A stretch of DNA of 64,000 bases from Nitrospira sp. (GCA_029194535.1 JARFXR010000002.1:744001-808000); one strand, 5' to 3'; positions 8,988 to 18,736 are shown, counted from the stretch's first letter. The notes: generated by a model not told the origin, from the letters alone. Made by a program: numbers and translations.

Positions 8988-10180
8988 CCGTGATCCAAGT
9001 CACCGCGCCCGCCTTTGATGCCTCCGGCATGGCGATCCCGCGAAATGCTCAAGAGGATACCGACGCCGACAAAATTCACGATGAGTGACGACCCTCCGTA
9101 GCTGACGAACGGCAAGGTCAGGCCCTTGGTCGGCAACATACCGGTCACAACTGCGGCATTGACCAGCGCTTGAATCCCGATCAGAAGGGTGATACCCAAG
9201 CCGAGAAACCTGCCGAACGGGGCGCGCGCACGCGCGGCAATTACAAATCCTCGCCAGACAAAGACCGCAAACAGCAGAATGACGGTTGCCGTGCCGGCCA
9301 GCCCCAATTCTTCGCCGACGAGTGCGAGAACAAAATCGGTATGGGCTTCCGGCAGGAAAAACAGTTTTTGTTTCCCTTCGCCCAATCCCACTCCCAATGG
9401 TCCGCCGCTGCCGAAGGCCAGAAACGATTGAGTGATCTGAAAACCCGCGTCGGACGCGTCCTTCCACGGCGCCAGAAATGTCATCAATCGGTGTCGTCGA
9501 TAGCTCGAGCCCAGCACGAGGGCGGCCATGATCGGAATCGCGCAAAGACTCAAACCCGCCAAATGGGAAACCTTGGCTCCGCCGAGAAACAAGAGCCCCA
9601 AAGTCACGAACCCCATGACAACAACCGTACCCAGGTCCGGCTGGAGCAGCACGAGCCCGCTCAGGAGTCCCATCACGATCAGCACGGGCAGCAGCCCTTT
9701 GCCGAACAGCGCGACCTTCTCCTTCTTCTTCGTCAGGTAGTAGGCGAGATAAATGACGGCAGCAAGCTTGACCATTTCGGCGGGCTGAACCGAAATCGGT
9801 CCGGCCCGAAACCACCGTCTCGCTCCCTTTGTCACGACGCCGACTCCCGGGATCAAGACCACGATCAGGAGTGCCGCCATACAGATCAGGATGGGGATAG
9901 CCAGCTTCTTCCACAACATGTAGTCCACGCGCGACATGCCGTGCATCAGGAGCACACCCAATCCAAGCCAGGCGACCTGACGCTTGAGAAAAAATTCCGG
10001 ATCCTGGAAACGGTTTGCCGCCATAATCGCGCTGGCGCTGAACACCATGACCAATCCCACCAACGCCAACGTGAGCGTCACGACCAGCACCGTGTGATCG
10101 ATGGGCACACGTTGTTTGCTCGACCGTTGACCGGCTGTCTGCCATGGCAGAGACAGCGTACCCGCAGCCCGCGATGCCAT
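8984..10180 (-). CDS. ftsW: SEDS-family peptidoglycan glycosyltransferase FtsW
   Basis: A 398-aa integral membrane protein with about ten transmembrane helices and a short basic N-terminus. SEDS hallmarks are FSASAIMAANRF after helix 1, VTKGARRWFRAGPISVQPAEMVKLA and the C-terminal GMLPTKGLTLPFVSYGGSSLIVN. FtsW polymerises septal glycan strands from lipid II together with the class B PBP FtsI, encoded nearby. It could be called RodA from sequence alone, but its place between murD and murG makes FtsW the better name. It is 32 bp downstream of murD. Confidence 0.96.
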   Translation of the reverse strand: MASRAAGTLSLPWQTAGQRSSKQRVPIDHTVLVVTLTLALVGLVMVFSASAIMAANRFQDPEFFLKRQVAWLGLGVLLMHGMSRVDYMLWKKLAIPILICMAALLIVVLIPGVGVVTKGARRWFRAGPISVQPAEMVKLAAVIYLAYYLTKKKEKVALFGKGLLPVLIVMGLLSGLVLLQPDLGTVVVMGFVTLGLLFLGGAKVSHLAGLSLCAIPIMAALVLGSSYRRHRLMTFLAPWKDASDAGFQITQSFLAFGSGGPLGVGLGEGKQKLFFLPEAHTDFVLALVGEELGLAGTATVILLFAVFVWRGFVIAARARAPFGRFLGLGITLLIGIQALVNAAVVTGMLPTKGLTLPFVSYGGSSLIVNFVGVGILLSISRDRHAGGIKGGRGDLDHG

Positions 10181-10212
10181 CGTGTTGCTCCACCCCTCCC
10201 AAGTCGCGCCCG

Positions 10213-11622
10213 CTACGCCGGTAAGGACAGGACCGCATCCTTAAATTGACGGCCTCGGTCCTGATAGTCCCTGAACATGTCGAAGCTGGCGCAGGCCGGC
10301 GAGAGCAGGATGACCTCGCCGGCCGAGGCTTCCCGCGCCGCATATTCGACGGCCTCGCGCAGGGAGCCGGCATCGATCATCGCCGTCGCGTCGTGCCAAG
10401 CACGCCGAAGCAGCGGCGCCGCCTCTCCGATAAGAATCGCGTGTTTGACCCGCCGGCGGACCGCGTCGGTGAGACGGGAAAAATCTCCCCCCTTGTCACG
10501 CCCCCCGGCAATCAACCAGATCGGATGATCAATGCCCTCAAGCGCCTTCAGCGTGGCATCGACGTTTGTTCCTTTGGAATCGTTGACGAACCGGACGCCG
10601 CGGCGTTCGCGGACGAACTCCAAGGCGTGTTCAAGACCGGGAAAGGCGGTCACAGTTTTCCTGATTGTATCGAGCGGGCACCCACAGAGCGCGGCATAGG
10701 TCGAAGCCGCCATGATGTTCTCCACGTTGTGGCTCCCCAGCATCCGGACCTCGCTCGCTCGGCAGACGGCCTGGCGCGACCCGGTCACTGTCGTGACGAT
10801 GGTCTCGCCGTCGAGAAATGTCCCGCGCTCGACGCCTGAGTCAATCCTTCCCGTCCGGGTGAAGCCGACGCGACGCGAGCGGACCTGCCCCTTGAGTGCC
10901 GATACCCTGGGATCATCCAGATTGAAGAGCGCGTAATCCTCCGCGGTTTGATTCTCGAAAATTCTAGCTTTGGCCGCGAGATAATCATTCAGCGAGTCGT
11001 AGCGGTCCTGGTGATCGACGGTGATGTTGAGGATGCCCGCGATCCAAGGGTGGAATTGATCGACCGTCTCCAGTTGAAAGCTCGAGACCTCTACGACCAG
11101 GTAATCGAACGGATCCGCTCGCCCTTCCTTCTTCGCTTTCACCGACGTGCATGCCGCGTCGCTGAGGGCGGTGCCGAGATTCCCGCCGACAAAGACGCGC
11201 TTGCCCTGCTCCGTCAACATCTTGCCGACCAAGGTGACGGTCGTGCTCTTGCCGTTGGTCCCAGTGACGGCCAGCATGGGTGCAACGAGAAATCGCGACG
11301 CCAACTCCAACTCGCTGATCACTTTGACCCCGCGCCGGCGGACGCGTTCGAGGGATTCCATACGATAAGGAACACCCGGACTGATCACCACCAGATCGGC
11401 GGCCTCGAGCGAGGTCTCATAGTTCAATCCGACGGCCACCTCTACTGCCTCACAATCGATGTCTCCGAGCGCCGATTGAAGTTCGCTCGGTTCCTTGCGG
11501 TCTGAGACCGTGACGCGGGCGCCGACCTCCAGCAGGAGACGGCAGGCCGCCACACCGCTTCGAGCCAACCCCATGACCGTGACGCGAGCCCCTGTGAGAC
11601 TTGTTTGCTCCACTGCCACCAT
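10213..11622 (-). CDS. murD: UDP-N-acetylmuramoyl-L-alanine--D-glutamate ligase
   Basis: A 469-aa Mur ligase that adds D-Glu to UDP-MurNAc-L-Ala. Motifs are VTVMGLARSGVAACRLL at the N-terminus, the P-loop AVTGTNGKSTTVTLVG, NITVDHQDRYDSLNDY in the central domain, and FVNDSKGTNVDATLKAL with IAGGRDKGGDF, which are typical of MurD, in the C-terminal domain. The frame extends further upstream into mraY. The ATG at 11620-11622 is chosen because GGTGAG lies upstream and the start falls 5 bp after the mraY stop. It belongs to the dcw operon. Confidence 0.97.
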   Translation of the reverse strand: MVAVEQTSLTGARVTVMGLARSGVAACRLLLEVGARVTVSDRKEPSELQSALGDIDCEAVEVAVGLNYETSLEAADLVVISPGVPYRMESLERVRRRGVKVISELELASRFLVAPMLAVTGTNGKSTTVTLVGKMLTEQGKRVFVGGNLGTALSDAACTSVKAKKEGRADPFDYLVVEVSSFQLETVDQFHPWIAGILNITVDHQDRYDSLNDYLAAKARIFENQTAEDYALFNLDDPRVSALKGQVRSRRVGFTRTGRIDSGVERGTFLDGETIVTTVTGSRQAVCRASEVRMLGSHNVENIMAASTYAALCGCPLDTIRKTVTAFPGLEHALEFVRERRGVRFVNDSKGTNVDATLKALEGIDHPIWLIAGGRDKGGDFSRLTDAVRRRVKHAILIGEAAPLLRRAWHDATAMIDAGSLREAVEYAAREASAGEVILLSPACASFDMFRDYQDRGRQFKDAVLSLPA

Positions 11623-11627
11623 GGCAC

Positions 11628-12704
11628 TCACCGCAGCTTCAATGTACTCAGGCTCAGCAATGCGAGAAGGATGGCGATAATCCACAGCCGGACCACAACC
11701 TTCGGCTCCTCCCAGCCCTTCATTTCAAAGTGATGGTGAATCGGTGCCATCAGAAAAATTCGTTTACCCCGTGACTTGAACGAGATGACTTGAAAAATGA
11801 CGGAGATCGCCTCAATGACGAAGACACCACCCACCAGGAGCAGCAGCAATTCATGCTTGCTGATGACGGCGACCGTGCCCAGTGCCGCTCCCAAGGGTAG
11901 GGAGCCGACGTCTCCCATGAATACGGTGGCCGGATAGGCGTTGAACCAGAGAAAGCCCAAGCTCGACCCGAGGATGGCGGCCGTGAACACCGCGATTTCT
12001 CCAGCTCCCTCTATGTGCGGAATCAGTAGATAGTCCGACATGATTCGATGACCGGCCACGTACGCCACGATCGTATAGGCCAAGGAGGCGATCATGACCG
12101 GGCCAATGGCCAGTCCGTCCAATCCGTCGGTCAGATTCACGGCGTTGGAACTGCCCACGATCACCAGGACGACGAATATTACATAGAACCAGCCGAGGTC
12201 CGGCATGACGTTCTTGAAAAACGGCACGCTCAGCCTTGTCGTGTATCCCGGCGTGAAATAGAGGGCGACCGCGATGATGAGCGCAATACCGACCTGCGCA
12301 CTGAACTTCTGTCCGGCCGTCAAACCCTTCGAGCGCGCCTTGATGAATTTCAGATAGTCGTCTGCGAACCCGATGGCGCCGAATCCCAGTGTGGCGACCA
12401 TCACAAGCCAGACATAGGCCCTGGTGATGTCAGCCCAGAGCAACGTCGACAGCAGAACGGCGAAAATAATCAGTACTCCCCCCATGGTGGGCGTTCCGCT
12501 CTTCGCCAGATGCCGCCTGGGCCCGTCGTCACGGATTTGCTGCCCGAGCTTGATCTCCTGCAACTTCCTGATCAGCCATGGCGTCAGAACAAAGGCGATC
12601 AGAAACGCCGTCACCGCCGCATAGATGATGCGGAAGCTCAGGTAGCGAAACACGTTCAGAAACGAATACTCCGTATGAAACGGATAGAGCCAGATATAGA
12701 GCAT
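11628..12704 (-). CDS. mraY: Phospho-N-acetylmuramoyl-pentapeptide transferase MraY
   Basis: A 358-aa polytopic membrane enzyme with about ten helices that transfers phospho-MurNAc-pentapeptide to undecaprenyl phosphate to form lipid I. The family motifs are intact: GTPTMGGVLII near the second helix, FADDYLKFIKARSKGL with the catalytic Asp pair, NLTDGLDGLAIGPVM, FMGDVGSLPLGAALG and the C-terminal MAPIHHHFEMKGWEEPKVVVR. It lies between murF (32 bp upstream) and murD (5 bp downstream). Length matches the family norm of about 360. Confidence 0.98.
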   Translation of the reverse strand: MLYIWLYPFHTEYSFLNVFRYLSFRIIYAAVTAFLIAFVLTPWLIRKLQEIKLGQQIRDDGPRRHLAKSGTPTMGGVLIIFAVLLSTLLWADITRAYVWLVMVATLGFGAIGFADDYLKFIKARSKGLTAGQKFSAQVGIALIIAVALYFTPGYTTRLSVPFFKNVMPDLGWFYVIFVVLVIVGSSNAVNLTDGLDGLAIGPVMIASLAYTIVAYVAGHRIMSDYLLIPHIEGAGEIAVFTAAILGSSLGFLWFNAYPATVFMGDVGSLPLGAALGTVAVISKHELLLLLVGGVFVIEAISVIFQVISFKSRGKRIFLMAPIHHHFEMKGWEEPKVVVRLWIIAILLALLSLSTLKLR

Positions 12705-12736
12705 GCACCCTTTCGATTGGAACGGACCTTCAGCTC

Positions 12737-14179
12737 CTACGACGCTTCTTTCGTCATCGCTCTCATACCCGTCAGTCTTTGGACGACCTGCTCCATCTTC
12801 ATGCCGCGCGAGGCTTTGACCAACACAACGTCACCCTGCCGAACCTCAGCCACGAGGAGATCGGCGGCGGTTGCGGCATCCGCGACCTCGGTGGTGGCCG
12901 CTCCGGGCATGCCGCCCTGCCTGGCTCCCTCGGCAATCTCCCGTCCCAAGGACCCGCACGCGATCAAGCGGGTCACCTCTCGACCGGCCAGAAACGCCCC
13001 GACCTCGCGATGCAACGCTTGGGTTTGCGTTCCGAGTTCCAGCATGTCTCCCAGTACCGCTACGCGGGCCCGGGCCGGAGTCCACTTCGACAAAAGTTCG
13101 ATTGCGGCTTTCATTGAAGCGGGATTGGCGTTGTAGCAGTCGTTGATGATCTGAACGCCATGATGCGCGACGACCTGCGAGCGCATCGCGGCCGGACGGA
13201 ACGCGGCCAACCCTTCCGAAATGGTTGTGCCCGATAGATTCAATGCAAGGCCGGTCGCAGCGGCTGAGAGGGCGTTGAGCACGTTATGGGCACCGTGAAC
13301 CTTCATGGTCACGCCGACGGGACGCTCCCTGCCCGGCAGCAGCAGTTCGAATCTGGTTCCGCTCCTGACATCGAACGCCACCCGCGCGGCGCGCACGTCT
13401 GCCTTCTCCGACAGCCCGAAGGACACAACGCGAGAACGAGCGCGCGAGGCCAAATAGTCGAAATAGGGATCGTCTGCGTTCAGGACGACCGTACCGTCCA
13501 CGGGAAGCAAGTCCAGCAGCTCCGCCTTGGCCTGGGCCGATCCCTCCATGCTCCCGAAGAACTCTAGATGATCTGGGCCGATGTTGGTGATGATGCCGAT
13601 CGTGGGACGGACGATCTCGCCCAATCGCGTCGTCTGCCCGCGTGCGTCCACACCCATTTCAACGACCGCTGCTTGATGCCGGCGCGTCAACCGGAACAGC
13701 GTATGAGGGACTCCGATCCGATTGTTGTAGTTGCCTTCGGTTTTCAGCGTCCGCCATCGCCGGCCCAGCACCGCGGCGGTCATCTCCTTGGTCGTCGTCT
13801 TGCCGTTGCTGCCCGTCACGGCCACCACCGGAATCTCGAACCGGCTCCGGTGATGCATCGCCAATTGCTGATAGGCGAACAGCGGGTCGCGAACTCCCAA
13901 CAGAAAGGGGACAGATCGACTGTCCCGACGTTTGGAGGCCGCAGGTCGGTATTGGTCGTGCACGATGGCTCCGATCGCGCCTTGCGCGAAGGCCGCAGCC
14001 ACAAACTCATGACCGTCGAACCGTTCGCCCTGCAAAGCCACGAACAGATCCCCGCGCCTGATCGATCTTGAATCGGTGCTGATGTTCCTGATCCGTCGCT
14101 TGGCCGACGGAGCGGCCTCGCCGGCCAGGACCTTGACGCTGATGACCTCCCTCAGCTCTTCAATCGTAAAAAGGGTCAT
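12737..14179 (-). CDS. murF: UDP-N-acetylmuramoyl-tripeptide--D-alanyl-D-alanine ligase
   Basis: A 480-aa Mur ligase that adds the D-Ala-D-Ala dipeptide made by Ddl. The N-terminal domain has NISTDSRSIRRGDLFVALQGERFDG, the P-loop is VTGSNGKTTTKEM, and NIGPDHLEFFGSMEG and QIINDCYNANPASMKAAI are MurF marks. The open frame reaches into murE. The ATG at 14177-14179 is preferred because AGGTGAGG stands eight bases ahead. The gene order murE-murF-mraY is standard for dcw clusters. Confidence 0.96.
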   Translation of the reverse strand: MTLFTIEELREVISVKVLAGEAAPSAKRRIRNISTDSRSIRRGDLFVALQGERFDGHEFVAAAFAQGAIGAIVHDQYRPAASKRRDSRSVPFLLGVRDPLFAYQQLAMHHRSRFEIPVVAVTGSNGKTTTKEMTAAVLGRRWRTLKTEGNYNNRIGVPHTLFRLTRRHQAAVVEMGVDARGQTTRLGEIVRPTIGIITNIGPDHLEFFGSMEGSAQAKAELLDLLPVDGTVVLNADDPYFDYLASRARSRVVSFGLSEKADVRAARVAFDVRSGTRFELLLPGRERPVGVTMKVHGAHNVLNALSAAATGLALNLSGTTISEGLAAFRPAAMRSQVVAHHGVQIINDCYNANPASMKAAIELLSKWTPARARVAVLGDMLELGTQTQALHREVGAFLAGREVTRLIACGSLGREIAEGARQGGMPGAATTEVADAATAADLLVAEVRQGDVVLVKASRGMKMEQVVQRLTGMRAMTKEAS

Positions 14180-14220
14180 CGGTGGAGCCTCACCTCTCCA
14201 TCGTCCACCATGCTGGACGT

Positions 14221-15723
14221 TCACGCGCAATTCCTCAACTGCCGGATGGCTTCTCGTGCGACCTCGCGATCGTCGAAATGAATCTTCGTCGTTCCGATGA
14301 TCTGATAATCCTCGTGGCCCTTGCCGGCGATCAGAACCATATCCCCTGAACCGGCCATACGGATCGCTGCGGCGATCGCCTCACGCCGATCGGCAACAAG
14401 ATGGTATTCCACGTGCTTTCGCCGCTGGAGCGCCTCATGGACGCCCACCTCAACTTCGCGCAGGATCGCCAGGGGATCTTCGGTGCGCGGGTTGTCGGAC
14501 GTCAGGATGACGACATCGCTGTATTCAACCGCCGCGCGTCCCATCTTCGGACGCTTTCCTCGATCACGGTCTCCGCCGCATCCGAACACCGTGATGATTC
14601 GATGAATCTTGAGTTCGTGTGCCGCTGCCAACAGTCGCCGCAGCGCGTCTTCTGTATGAGCGTAATCCACGACCACGGTGAAGTCCTGACCAGCAGACAC
14701 CCGCTCGAAACGCCCCGGGACATTGTTGACCTGCATGACTGCCTCGCGCACCTCGTCGCAGGTCGCCCCGGCGTGCAACGCAACACCGATCGCCCCTAGC
14801 AGGTTGTAGACGTTGTGCTCGCCGACCAATCGGCTCTCCACGGGAAACGTCCCGGCCGGAGTCCCCACGGTAAAGCTCGTGCCGGCGAGGGACAGCCGGA
14901 TCCGCTCAGCCTTGAGTTCCGGGGTTCCGGTCATGCCGTAGCCCCAGACCGGCACTCGACAGGCGGCACGGACCTGGGGTCCGCGAGGATCGTCCATGTT
15001 GACCACCGCGCGCTGGCCAGATTTTCTTCCGTGCCCCAGTTCCGTAAAGAGCCGCAACTTGGCCTGGAAGTACTCTTCCATCGTTGTATGAAAATCCAGA
15101 TGGTCCTGTGTCAAATTCGTGAAGACGGCCGCGTCGTACTCGCAGCCGGCGGTGCGATCCAAGGCCAAGGCATGAGATGAAACTTCCATTACGACGGTAT
15201 TCAGCCCTGCCTTGAGCATCCTGGCTAAGAGACTCTGCAATGTGAGAGCGCCCGGAGTCGTGTGCGACGCCGCGATGGCTTCCTCTCCGATTTGGTAGGC
15301 GACCGTGCCGATTAAGCCGACCTTTCGCCCGATGCCTTCGAGCAACCCTTTGCACAAATAGGTCGTCGTCGTTTTCCCATTGGTCCCGGTTACCCCGACC
15401 ATCGTCAATTTCGACGACGGATCCCCGTAGAAGCAACTACCGAGGATACCGAGTGCCTTTCGAGAGTCGGCGACACGGACGAGTGGAGTGCCGCCTGTCT
15501 CGACGGAGGATTGCGCGATCACCGCCACGGCGCCGCCATGCAAGGCCTTCGCGACGAACTCGTGGCCGTCGACCCGCTCCCCCTTGACCGCCACGAACAG
15601 ACTGCCGGACACCACGGCCCGCGAATCATCCGTCACCATGACGATCGGTACCTGCAGGTCGCCGCGTTGCCCGACGATCTCCATCTGCCCTCGTGCAGCC
15701 GCGACCAGGTCCTCCGCCGTCAT
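14221..15723 (-). CDS. murE: UDP-N-acetylmuramoyl-L-alanyl-D-glutamate--2,6-diaminopimelate ligase
   Basis: A 500-aa Mur ligase adding the third residue of the stem peptide. VTDDSRAVVSGSLFVAVKGE is in the N-terminal domain, the P-loop is GVTGTNGKTTTTYLCKG, and NLTQDHLDFHTTMEEYF is in the core. The substrate motif is DNPRTEDP. DNPR is the signature of enzymes that choose meso-diaminopimelate over lysine, so the wall is predicted to be the DAP type. Two starts are possible: an ATG at 15744 overlapping the ftsI stop, and the ATG at 15721-15723 used here, which has AAGGAG eight bases upstream. Both are coupled to ftsI. Confidence 0.96.
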   Translation of the reverse strand: MTAEDLVAAARGQMEIVGQRGDLQVPIVMVTDDSRAVVSGSLFVAVKGERVDGHEFVAKALHGGAVAVIAQSSVETGGTPLVRVADSRKALGILGSCFYGDPSSKLTMVGVTGTNGKTTTTYLCKGLLEGIGRKVGLIGTVAYQIGEEAIAASHTTPGALTLQSLLARMLKAGLNTVVMEVSSHALALDRTAGCEYDAAVFTNLTQDHLDFHTTMEEYFQAKLRLFTELGHGRKSGQRAVVNMDDPRGPQVRAACRVPVWGYGMTGTPELKAERIRLSLAGTSFTVGTPAGTFPVESRLVGEHNVYNLLGAIGVALHAGATCDEVREAVMQVNNVPGRFERVSAGQDFTVVVDYAHTEDALRRLLAAAHELKIHRIITVFGCGGDRDRGKRPKMGRAAVEYSDVVILTSDNPRTEDPLAILREVEVGVHEALQRRKHVEYHLVADRREAIAAAIRMAGSGDMVLIAGKGHEDYQIIGTTKIHFDDREVAREAIRQLRNCA

Positions 15724-15743
15724 AAAGGGGCTCCTTGCGTCCA

Positions 15744-17459
15744 TCAGTCATACGTCGCTGCCGAGGCGATTTTGATTTGATCGTCTCGTGAGACACCCAG
15801 ATAGGTCAGAACCTGTTCGCCCACCCGCCGGAACACCGGAGCAGAGACCACACCTCCCCAGGATTCGCCCTGGGGCTCGTCGATGACGACGATCATCGCC
15901 AAGCGCGGAGCATCAGCCGGCACATACCCGACGAACGAGGCGATCAGCTGCGTACTAGAATACGTCCCGGTTTTCGGATCGATCTTCTGCGCCGTGCCGG
16001 TTTTGCCCGCCACGCGAAAGCCCGGAATGGCCGCCTTCGCCCCAGTTCCATCCGTCACAACCCCTTCCAGTACCGCCGTCAGCGTTCTAGCGGTTTCAGG
16101 AGACACAACCCGCCGTTTCGCTTGCGGCATGATTTCTTTCTGGAGCGAACCTTTCGCATCTCTGATCTCCGACACCACATACGGCTTCATCATGACACCA
16201 TGATTGGCGATGGCCGCGACGGCGGACACCAATTGCAAGGGGGTAACGCCGATTTCCTGCCCCATGGAAATCGAAGCCAAGGATCGACGCCCCCAGTCTT
16301 TGGGGATTTTGAGCAGTCCGCCGGCCTCTCCCGGCAGATCGATGTCGGTTCGCTGGCCGAAGCCGAAGGCCCGGAGATACCGAAAGAACCGCTGTTCACC
16401 CAACGCCATTCCTGTTTTCGCCGCGCCGATGTTGCTGGATTTTTGGATCATTTGGGCAAAGGTCATCCATCCCATTTTTTCGTGATCGTGGATCACCGTG
16501 TTGGCGACGGCCATTCGACCGTTCTCCCCAAATATCATGGTGCCGGGCATCATGACCTTCTCTTCAAGAGCCGCCGCCGCGAGAATCACCTTCATCGTGG
16601 AGCCGGGCTCATATACATCGGTCAGTGCGCGGTTACGCCAGCGATCCGGCGTCAACGCGCCGACGGCATTCGGGTCGAACCGCGGATTGACGGCCATGGC
16701 CAGGATGGCTCCCGTCTGGGGCTCCATCACGATGATGGCACCTCCCTTGGCATGGGCGCGGGTGACGGCTTCCTCGATCTCCTTCTCGGCGATGTATTGA
16801 ATCACTTCGTCGATGGTCAACGTGAGCGCACTGCCCGGGGTCGGAGGTTTCTCGGCCAATCCCTTCGGAAAGACCGTGCGGCCCAAGGCGTCACGCTGGA
16901 GAATGGTGACGCGCTTCTCGCCGTGGAGTTGACTTTCATATCGGTGCTCCAATCCTTCCAGTCCCTGTCCATCCATACCAGCGAATCCGAGGACATGGGA
17001 AAGCAGCGGGCCCTTAGGATAGAAGCGGCGCCCCTCCATGACCACACCGATGCCATCCAAAGACAGGCGCTCCAGGCGTTGGCCTTGCTCAAGTTCCACT
17101 TTGCGGGCCAGCCACACGAAGCTTTTGTCCTGACGCAACTTCCGTTCAAGCTCATCGCGGCGAACGTGAAGAACGGGGGACAGATACCGCGCCGCTCGAG
17201 ACGGGCTTTCCAGCGCGGCCGGCACCCCGAAGACCGACGGCACCTCCATGTTCATGGCGAGCACCTTCCCGTGGCGGTCCGTCACTGAACCTCTCGCTCC
17301 TTCGAAGGTGACGCTCTTTTGGTGCTGTCGGTCTGCTCTTGCCGTCAATTCCGCAGCCTGCAGAACTTGCAGAGATACCAACCTAGCCAGAATCCCGCAG
17401 AACCCCAAGAAGAGCAGACACAGCGTGACGTACCGTCTCCGGGAAAGCACGCCCATCAC
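15744..17459 (-). CDS. ftsI: Septal peptidoglycan transpeptidase FtsI (PBP3, class B)
   Basis: A 571-aa class B penicillin-binding protein. It has a short cytoplasmic N-terminus, one membrane segment (about residues 10-32), a pedestal domain with RGSVTDRHGKVLA at 56-68, and a C-terminal transpeptidase domain. The active-site motifs are complete: STMK with the nucleophile Ser287, SSN at 341-343 and KTG at 486-488. There is no PASTA domain. The protein cross-links septal wall together with FtsW. The start abuts the ftsL stop, sharing one base, and the stop overlaps the alternative murE start. Confidence 0.97.
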   Translation of the reverse strand: MMGVLSRRRYVTLCLLFLGFCGILARLVSLQVLQAAELTARADRQHQKSVTFEGARGSVTDRHGKVLAMNMEVPSVFGVPAALESPSRAARYLSPVLHVRRDELERKLRQDKSFVWLARKVELEQGQRLERLSLDGIGVVMEGRRFYPKGPLLSHVLGFAGMDGQGLEGLEHRYESQLHGEKRVTILQRDALGRTVFPKGLAEKPPTPGSALTLTIDEVIQYIAEKEIEEAVTRAHAKGGAIIVMEPQTGAILAMAVNPRFDPNAVGALTPDRWRNRALTDVYEPGSTMKVILAAAALEEKVMMPGTMIFGENGRMAVANTVIHDHEKMGWMTFAQMIQKSSNIGAAKTGMALGEQRFFRYLRAFGFGQRTDIDLPGEAGGLLKIPKDWGRRSLASISMGQEIGVTPLQLVSAVAAIANHGVMMKPYVVSEIRDAKGSLQKEIMPQAKRRVVSPETARTLTAVLEGVVTDGTGAKAAIPGFRVAGKTGTAQKIDPKTGTYSSTQLIASFVGYVPADAPRLAMIVVIDEPQGESWGGVVSAPVFRRVGEQVLTYLGVSRDDQIKIASAATYD

Positions 17460-17794
17460 TATTCTCCCAACCCCGGCCGCTGATGGTTGCGAGCGACTCG
17501 AATTTGCGCGACGACCGGCGATTCCGGCATCGGCGCTTCCGGCTGCTGACGGACCAGAAAGACCTGGCCCTGCTGAGGAGGAAGCAACCCGAGCTTCTCC
17601 GTGGCCACCTTGGCGATCCGCTCAGGAGCGGCAAGCGCAGATACTCTTACCTGGAGTTGATCTCGCTCGCGGATCAACAGGATTTTCTGAGCCTTCAATC
17701 GCTCGATCTGATAACCCAGGCGGACGACATCCACCCGTTCCCAGACGAAGAGAAAGATCAAACCCAGACCCAACAGCATCATCGTCGCCTTCAT
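17459..17794 (-). CDS. ftsL: Cell division protein FtsL-like
   Basis: A 111-aa protein with one N-terminal membrane helix (about residues 3-18) and then a heptad-rich stretch (RLGYQIERLKAQKILLIRERDQLQVRVSAL region, residues 25-54) that should form a coiled coil. After that comes APERIAKVATEKLGLLPP, a segment typical of FtsL and related proteins, and a Pro-rich tail. FtsL pairs with FtsB and FtsQ and activates FtsWI. Primary sequence is poorly conserved in this family, so the call rests on topology, the ERIA...LGL segment and the position between rsmH (4-bp overlap) and ftsI. Confidence 0.88.
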   Translation of the reverse strand: MKATMMLLGLGLIFLFVWERVDVVRLGYQIERLKAQKILLIRERDQLQVRVSALAAPERIAKVATEKLGLLPPQQGQVFLVRQQPEAPMPESPVVAQIRVARNHQRPGLGE

Positions 17795-18726
17795 GATGAT
17801 GTCACCTCGTGAGTTCGTTCCGCGACGCGAAGCTTCGCGCTCCTGGACCGTGGATTGTGAGCCATCTCTTCCTGCGTGGGCCGTAGCGGCTTCTTCGTTC
17901 TGATGGTCAGTTGCGTGTCGGACAATGAACGGAAAGTACGCTTGACGATGCGATCTTCAAGCGAGTGGAACGAGAGCACGCAAAGCCGTCCTCCCGGCTC
18001 CAGCACATCTGCGGCTTCGCGCAACGCACGCTCCAGATAGTCAAGCTCTTCATTGACCGCGATTCGAAGCGCCTGAAACGTCCGTGTAGCACAATGGAGG
18101 CGGCCTCGCCGATACGGAACAGGAACCGCGCCTTCGATGGTCGAGACCAGCTCTTCGGTCGTTTCCAGCGGCTTTCGCATTCGGTCCCGGACGATCGCTC
18201 TGGCGATCCGCCGGGAGAACCGCTCTTCTCCGAACTCAAAGATCATCCTGGCGAGGTCCGCTTCATCCGCATGGTTGACGATTTCCGCTGCGGTTCTTCC
18301 AACGGACTGATCCATCCGCATGTCGAGTGGGCCACTCGCCTGAAAACTAAAACCGCGCGCGGGCTCATCAAGCTGGGGAGACGACACGCCGAGATCGAAT
18401 AGCACACCGCTCACTTTCAAGACGCCGCGGTCGGCGAGATGCCGTTTCAAATCGACAAAGTGTCCCCTGACCAATTCGAGTCGTCCCCCGAAGCGACATA
18501 GTTGCGCTTCAGAGGCGTAAATCGCGCGAGGATCACGATCAATTCCGATCAGTCGTCCAGTGGGTGCACTCGATCCCAGGATACTTGCAGCATGCCCACA
18601 ATAACCCACCGTACAATCAAGCACGACAGTATCTGGGCTGGGTCTTAGCCAAAACAAGATCTCAGTCGGCATGACCGGAACATGCCTCAATGATTCAGAA
18701 AATGTCCTGATTCCAGGTTCACCCAC
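17791..18726 (-). CDS. rsmH: 16S rRNA (cytosine1402-N4)-methyltransferase RsmH (MraW)
   Basis: A SAM-dependent methyltransferase that modifies C1402 of 16S rRNA, first gene of the dcw operon. It shows RHVPVMPTEILFWL, VLDCTVGYCGHAASIL (SAM loop), GIDRDPRAI, GVLFDLGVSSPQLDEPARGFSF and the C-terminal LSFHSLEDRIVKRTFR, all typical. The frame is open to a TTG at 18774, but that codon lies inside the -35 element of the promoter described at 18747-18774, so it cannot start the main product. The GTG at 18724-18726 is used; it has no good ribosome-binding site, and a TTG twelve codons further in is the other option. The 3' end is certain, the start is not. Confidence 0.9.
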   Translation of the reverse strand: MGEPGIRTFSESLRHVPVMPTEILFWLRPSPDTVVLDCTVGYCGHAASILGSSAPTGRLIGIDRDPRAIYASEAQLCRFGGRLELVRGHFVDLKRHLADRGVLKVSGVLFDLGVSSPQLDEPARGFSFQASGPLDMRMDQSVGRTAAEIVNHADEADLARMIFEFGEERFSRRIARAIVRDRMRKPLETTEELVSTIEGAVPVPYRRGRLHCATRTFQALRIAVNEELDYLERALREAADVLEPGGRLCVLSFHSLEDRIVKRTFRSLSDTQLTIRTKKPLRPTQEEMAHNPRSRSAKLRVAERTHEVTSS

Positions 18727-18736
18727 TTTCTCCCAC
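18720..18736 (-). promoter_or_regulatory. MraZ-operator-like direct repeats
   Basis: Reading the minus strand, GTGGGAGAAAGTGGGTG contains two TGGGN boxes separated by exactly five bases, a 10-bp period. This matches the operator described for the dcw repressor MraZ in E. coli and Mycoplasma. It lies a few bases downstream of the predicted transcription start of rsmH. No mraZ gene is found upstream of rsmH in this window. Confidence 0.55.

Noticed and set aside
9000-10373. A 457-codon minus-strand open frame
   Set aside because: It lies entirely over ftsW and the end of murD in another frame and has Arg/Gly/Ser-rich composition; it is a shadow of the real genes.
12048-13136. A 362-codon plus-strand open frame
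   Set aside because: It is antisense to mraY and murF, with composition typical of a reverse-strand shadow in high-GC DNA.
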